Assembly (NCBI GenBank): GCA_022385805.1
Contig: MU277673.1
Span: 740,511 to 804,510 of the forward strand
Source of the DNA: Pilatotrama ljubarskyi
Lineage: Eukaryota; Basidiomycota; Agaricomycetes; Polyporales; Polyporaceae
Length of the DNA stretch: 64,000 nt
Reading direction: 5' to 3'
Shown here: piece by piece, positions 58,840 to 64,000 of the stretch
How the letters are laid out: every line of letters begins with the position of its first letter
Numbering within the stretch: position 1 is the stretch's first letter
Translations under genes and position numbers: made by a program
Notes under the pieces: generated by a model
What the model was told of the DNA's origin: nothing
Seen by the model: the letters and a program-made list of their open reading frames with translations, nothing else
Databases searched by the model: none

Positions 58840-59162
58840 GTTCACGAGACAGACGACGATGACGAGCGTACAAGAGCGACGACCTTCCGTCGAGACTCTG
58901 GAGATGCCGCCTAGTGCCGACGGCCGCGCCCGACGGACAGCGTCACGTGCGGTACGCCTGGATAACTTTGTCAGGCACGGGAAGAAGACGCCGAGAGCCT
59001 TGTGATACGAATTCGGAATTCAAGCAGTGCAGCGATAGGCCCGCCGCGCGCTTCCTCGAGCTGCAATTCGGAATTCGGGTGTACGCCATAGTATACAAGC
59101 AGCCCCTCCGCACGTCCTCGCGCGACATCTCCTCGTCCTCAACCCACTGCGCGACCATCGAC
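58840..59162. other. Short intergenic region
   Basis: Promoter side of cox19 and 3' side of the bZIP gene. AATTCGGAATTC occurs twice (about 59010-59021 and 59066-59077). No gene seen. Confidence 0.45.
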
Positions 59163-60840
59163 TCACGGCGACTGCTGTCGCGCCTTGCCTTTGCCTTTCC
59201 CCTCTGCCCCGCGCCGTCGCGTGCCGGTCGGCTCCGTCGAGCTCTCCCGGCTTCCCTGTTGCGACGCCGCCCTGCTTCCCCCCTGCGACTCCGGCCCGCT
59301 CCCTCCGCCTGCACTACCGCCACCCCCGCCTCCTCCGCCTCCTGCTGGTGGCGGCGCCCCGGCGGAGCCTGACCCTGACCCCGACGCTGCAGCGGACGAC
59401 GAATGCGGGGGCTCGAGGTCGGGCACTATGCCCGCGAACCGCTTGCTCTTGAGCATCACGATCTCCTTCAGCCACCCGTTCTCGCGGCGCAGCTCCGCCG
59501 CCTCGCGCTCCAGCTCCTCGACGCGCCCGGACAGGTCCGAGATCGTCCGCTCGAGGTTGAGCGTCCACTGCTTCTTCTTGATGCGGAACCGCGCTGTGTG
59601 CGAGCGAGACATACGTCAGAGAAGACGCGGGACACACAGAGGTGAGTGGATGAATACGTACCGGATGCGGCGGTGTTCCTCCGTCTCTTGTCTTCCGCGC
59701 TCGCTATGACCTCCATCTCCGTCGGATCGACGTGTGTCGCATCGGGGGAGGGCGTGTTGCTCGCCGCAGGAGGGGGAGGCGGGGGCATCATGCTCTCCCG
59801 CGTGGGCGCAGGCGCGGGCTGCTCGGGCGGAGGGAGCGTGCCGAAGTGCCCGCTCACGAAGCTATGGCTCATCTGCATGTCCTGCTGGTGCGCGCCAGGC
59901 CCGACTGGCGGCAGGAAGCCGAAGCTGCTCTGCTGTTGGGGCTGCGACGGCGGTCTCTGCGGAGGGAGCTGCTGCGAGTGCAGATCGAACGGCGAGTGCT
60001 GAAGTGGATGCGGCTGCTGGGGATGTGTATGCTGCGGGAATTGAGCTTGAGCGTGCTGCTGCTGCTGCTGTTGCGAGGGTATATGGTGTTGCGGGCCTTG
60101 CGCGTGTTGCTGGGGATGTTGTGGGTGTTGTGGTTGCTGCTGCTGTTGCTGCTGCGTCTGCAGGGCTTGCAGGTAAGGCAACATCGCGAGGAACATGTCC
60201 GTCAACTGCGGGTTCGCAGCCAGGGGCAGCGGCAGCTGCGTCGGTGCACCACCGCCCGCTTGTGCGCCGAGCAGATGCTGCATGCCGTGTGGTACCCCAG
60301 CGGAGGGATGCCCTGGAGCATGCGCCTGTTGTGAATGTGGATTTTGCTGTTGCTGGTGTTGAGGCTGCTGCATCGCCAGTAATGCTCGTGCGATGGCGTC
60401 CTCCTCGTATCCCGCCGGACCCTGCTCCAACCCTCCCGCTCCTGCACCGAACTGGTGCTGCATGAATCCGAAGTCGATGTCGGGCACCTGCAGGCATCGG
60501 CGATGAGCATATACTCAGCGAGTGGGAAGGGGGGAGGGAAAGGACAACGGGGGATGACAGGACGAGAGGCAGAACATATGAGACGCACCCTACTCGGTCC
60601 CGCGACGGGCTGCTGTGGGACAGGCTGGCTCGCAGATCGTCCTCGGCGGGGCGGTCGATGCCCGCGTTGCTGAGCAGGCTGCTTGCCCGCGCCGGACGGA
60701 TCGCCGCCGCTCGAGGGGTGGCGCTCCATGTCGTTCGAATCAGTCGCTAGCGCGGCGTCTGGGCGAAACGCAGCGCTGCTGCTGCTGCTGTTGTTGTTAT
60801 CTCCAGTGGCGGGCCCGTGGTGCAGCAAGAGTGCCGGCAT
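59163..60840 (-). CDS. bZIP transcription factor, CYS-3/MetR-like, with polyglutamine
   Basis: Nuclear DNA-binding regulator. The basic region DKRRRNTAASARFRIKKK, joined over an intron at about 59595-59665, is the form found in Neurospora CYS-3 and MetR, activators of sulfur assimilation. The leucine zipper follows (LERTISDLSGRVEELEREAA, then ELRRENGWLKEIV). Upstream lies a long Gln/His/Pro-rich activation-type region encoded by CAG-rich DNA at about 59940-60175, with several runs of five or more glutamines. The head, from the start at 60840 (MPALLLHHGPATGDNN), is Ser-rich and joins VPDIDFGFMQHQF. The tail is Gly/Ser/Pro-rich, ending KARQQSP, stop 59163. The start could lie further upstream if another intron exists. 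Sulfur regulation is inferred only from the basic region. Confidence 0.85.
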
Positions 60841-61447
60841 GTCTTCATAACCCAAGTGTTCCCCAAGTACTGCCAGGGAAGAAGCCTCGCCTCGCCGTGC
60901 GCGCGTGTTCGTGCGTGTTCTCTCCCGTCGACGGTCGACAATGGGCGCGATGCGAGCGAGTGAGCGAGCAGGGAGCTTGCGAGCCGCGAGATCCGGGTGT
61001 CGAGAGTCGACGTCAGACAGGGGGCCCGCGGCGCAATAGCGCAATTATTTCCCCGCGGACGCGCGCGTGCAGGTGCCCATGGCATGGGCCTGAGGCTGCG
61101 CGAGCCCGGTGCATTTGCAATAGCAGCGCTGGACGCGCAACGCGAACGCAAGCTGTCGTGGGTGTTCGCATTGAGTGGGTCGTGATAGGTGCTTTCGCGC
61201 CGAGTGCGCCATCCGCGCGCACTATTGCGACACTCGAACCCCTCGTCGCGATACAACGCCGTCACGTGACCCCACCCCAGACGCCCATGCCACACACGCG
61301 TCGCGACGCGTCTCACATCCACCGGTCGCTCTCCGGTCGTTCAGGGCACAGTTCGGATAGGCAGGGGAACGCAGTGATTGTATCTAGCTACATGTACATA
61401 TGCCAAGTGCCTTTTCACTGTCCTGATGCACGGGTCCACTCCATCTC
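60841..61447. other. Intergenic region upstream of the bZIP gene
   Basis: Promoter of the bZIP gene and 3' end of npl4. GC-rich with many CGCG elements (GCGCGCGTG near 61060). No gene recognised despite long chance frames on both strands. Confidence 0.45.
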
Positions 61448-63774
61448 TCATTCCAGCGGAAGCCCGCACACCTCACAATCGCTCCCTCCATGTGTGTTCT
61501 CGAACGTACAGTGCGGGCAGATACGCACTCCGGTGCCGCTGCTAGTACCACGCGCCGCCTCTTCCTGGCGTGCGATCTGGTCGAACACGTCTGGCGGGAT
61601 ATCCGTGTCCATCGGCGCGTGCGAGCTCGACGGGAGATCGGCGCTGGACGGTCGCTTGGCTGGAGAAGAGGGTGAGCTCGAGTTCCAAGGGATACCAAGG
61701 TGGGGTACTCACGTGCACTCTCCCGGGCGAACGTCATGAGCGTCAGCCAGCCTTCCGTGCGCAGAAGATCGTCGAGCACCGTAGGGCTCTCCAGGTCCGG
61801 CGCGGTCGCGGTGCGCATGAGCACTCGCACATCATTCTACGCCGCGTGAGCGAGGATAGTTGCTTCCAACAGTACGACTGGACTCACCTCGCTGATCAGG
61901 CCGGTGGTGCCAAGGAACGCAATAAGATGCCAGTCGCTGATGAACCTTGCTAGTGATTGTCGCTTTTGCAGCTCTCCACCATGCGCGCTCTCCGGTACGT
62001 CGTACGCCTCGATCTGAGCGAGCTGACGAAGGACATCTTCGATGCTCTGGTCTTCGAGCCCTGGTCGATTCTCAATCTTGTACTGCACGGATCGGAAGAG
62101 CGGCGACGGGTTCTGAGGGAAACCATGCGTGACCTATCGAGTAAGTGAAAGGGTAAGAGCTCGGCCAGGATACAAGGGTTAAGTGAACGTACGTTGACGA
62201 GCAGGTACTCCACAGGGAAGCACGGCTTAGCGTTCTTCTGCACGTCGAGGCCGTATTCGTTCTTGTACCGGAAGAATACGTCCGGAACGTAACGCGCCGA
62301 CCCTTCCTCCCGGTCTTCCTCCTTGACGCGCATAATCCCGGGGTCCACACTTGCCTCGATCATATCAGCGTCGACCATCGCACACGCCTGCTCCGAGACT
62401 TGGTATGCCGACACGTCGATCCCGCCCTCTTCCGTCCCTGTGAGTACAGCCGTGACCATGCGTGAGCCGAACGTTCCTGTAAACGACGAGCGCGACGGCG
62501 TCGGGTTCGCGTTCTGCACGTGTGCGGCGAACATCACCTCGAGCGAGGAGAGGAAGAACGACTGTGGGTGCCGCTTGTACTTGAGCTTCGACCGGTCCTC
62601 TTCTGTCGGCTCGAGGTCGGTGAAGATGTAGCCTACGATCTGCAAAGGGGTCGTCGCCTGGGCGGCCAATGCGCGGATCCGCGGCTCATCCTCCCAAGGC
62701 AGGCCCAGTTCAAGACCGTCGATCTGGCCCTCTTGTGGAGGCTCATGTATGGCTTCTACGACGGCCTTGATACCCATAGGTACGTCCGGATACGGCTCGT
62801 AGTGGCCGATCAGCCAGCCGAAGCGCTGCACGCCCGTCACACGCCATGCTTGTAGGAAGCGGTCGACAATGTCGGGAGAGGCGATTTCGAGGTGATCTAC
62901 CATGCGGAAGGGTTGGCTTTGCAGTGTTATCGCAGATGGCTGGCATGCTGTGCAGATACCGGCGGGCCAGGGCGGGTGTCCACCTGTGGGACAAGGATCC
63001 TTCACCTTGTACGATGGTGGGTTCAGAGGGGGCAGGATGGAGGTAACAGAAGCCGAGGACGACGCCTTCGGCGTGAGCTTGCGGAGGTACGCGTGGTAGG
63101 AGAGGTGCTTGATGTTGTGTTCCGTGTGGTAGGCTGCGTCGTAAGGCTCCAGAGGCATGCAGTAGTCGCACATTGCATTGGCGCCATGCTTGCAGAACCG
63201 AGTATCGCGTCCTCGGGGGATCTTGCCTTCTTGGGAGCGCCAGTACCTGTCTACAGCATCTTCTGCTACAGCTTCCCAGGGACGCTTCGCTGCGTCAACT
63301 GCCGCTGCGTTGGCTGCCGTAGCACTTGTCGTGGCTGCGGGTGCTTCGGGGGTTGCTTGTGCCTTGTAACCCACGAAGAGCAAGTCTCCATGCCTGAGGT
63401 CGCCAACTCACTCTTGAGAATGTATGCGTATAGCACTAACAGGAGGGCACGTACTTCAGCCCCAGGGCCTGCATATTCCTCCCAGCAAGCGTCGAGGCTA
63501 GCACTTCGTTCCCTCGAGGCTGGTTCGAGATTGTGATGGTCGAAGGATCGGCATCGGGGGCAGTCTCTACAATCTACACAAAGCGATGAGCGTCGCCGCC
63601 AGGCCGCCGATCGACTGAATGCGTACCTTTGAGACGAGTTCTGAGATATCCGCCGTGGGCTGGAACTCGAAGCGGAAGTTCCCGTCTTTAGACCGTACTC
63701 TGATCAGCTGTGGCCCAGCCTTGTCAGATGCCTATTCTCCTATATAAGATGACCTACATACCATGGTTGCATGG
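61448..63774 (-). CDS. npl4: Npl4, ubiquitin-binding cofactor of Cdc48
   Basis: Subunit of the Cdc48-Ufd1-Npl4 unfoldase that extracts ubiquitylated proteins, for example in ER-associated degradation. The first exon appears to hold only the ATG at 63774, followed by an intron; then LIRVRSKDGNFRFEFQPTAD and GNEVLASTLAGRNMQALGLK form the N-terminal ubiquitin-like domain that binds Cdc48. Next are the Npl4 zinc-finger region (FCKHGANAMCDYCMPLEPYD), the MPN-like Npl4 domain (GWLIGHYEPYPDVPMGIKAV, QIVGYIFTDL, SSLEVMFAAHVQNANPTPS), FISDWHLIAFL, and a C-terminal NZF finger CPHCTFENTHGGSDCEVCG with the TF pair that contacts ubiquitin. Stop TGA 61448. About 720 residues; all domains intact. Confidence 0.95.
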
Positions 63775-64000
63775 GAGGTGGTGGTCGGAAAGCAAAGTAC
63801 GCAGAGAACGGTACGCGCGTCTGGAGAAACGAGATGACCTCAATTCCAAGCTGACGCGTCGCGTGTGGCTTATGTAAGCCAAACTGAATGCGCGTACACG
63901 TGACCACAACGCCCATGGAGACGCCCATTAGAGTCAGGCTCTGCATTCTGAATCTCTGGGCCTGGTCTTTAGCCTCAGCCACCGACAGCGAACTGGCTGC
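63775..64000. other. Upstream region of npl4 at the window edge
   Basis: Contains GACGCGTC near 63850-63857. One frame is open on the minus strand, but it cannot be joined to npl4 in frame through the ATG/GTATGT junction, so I treat it as 5' untranslated or promoter DNA. Confidence 0.4.

Noticed and set aside
60615..61739. 374-codon plus-strand frame opposite the bZIP promoter and the npl4 3' end
   Set aside because: It crosses two opposite-strand genes, is Arg/Ser/Cys-rich without motif, and the minus-strand exons explain the sequence.
63740..63982. Minus-strand frame just upstream of npl4
   Set aside because: It cannot splice in frame into npl4 and has no motif; more likely 5' untranslated DNA.

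Overview
The window reads as nuclear DNA of a filamentous basidiomycete, most likely an agaricomycete of the polypore type. This is inferred from GC-rich, intron-dense genes (introns mostly 50-60 nt with GTRNGT donors), the gene families present (DUF6534 membrane proteins, RTA1-like proteins, basidiomycete-style P450) and tight gene spacing. I see no transposon, CRISPR, rRNA or tRNA. Reading frames below were joined by hand across introns, so exon edges are predictions supported by frame, phase and family motifs.

Left block, 1-12.3 kb, is housekeeping. A kinesin-6-like motor (minus, running off the left edge) is head-to-head with the kinetochore scaffold KNL1/Spc7 (plus). The co-chaperone Sgt2 (minus) is head-to-head with the splicing ubiquitin ligase Prp19 (plus).

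The 13-26 kb block is the accessory part. A DUF6534 membrane-protein gene and a convergent cytochrome P450 gene (13.8-18.7 kb) have been copied to 20.4-23.3 kb. In the copy the DUF6534 gene looks intact, but only the frameshifted 3' end of the P450 remains, followed by the 3' end of a third DUF6534 gene. An RTA1-like seven-helix protein closes the block.

The 26-37.3 kb block holds a Nudix-like protein with a C-terminal membrane anchor, an unidentified protein with weak resemblance to fungal Cyt-like proteins, a Pif1 helicase fused to an RNase H1-type hybrid-binding domain, and a class 3 lipase with a changed splice donor. At 38-44 kb are an F-BAR/RhoGAP and a Ste20-family kinase, both plausible polarity regulators. 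At 46.8-53.6 kb an SR-protein kinase (SRPK) lies directly upstream of an RRM/zinc-knuckle SR-type protein, so enzyme class and likely substrate class are neighbours; these two genes carry the three longest introns of the window.

The right block, 54-64 kb, all minus strand, holds the Rieske subunit of complex III, a glycerophosphodiester phosphodiesterase, the complex IV assembly factor Cox19, a CYS-3-like bZIP factor with polyglutamine, and the Cdc48 cofactor Npl4.
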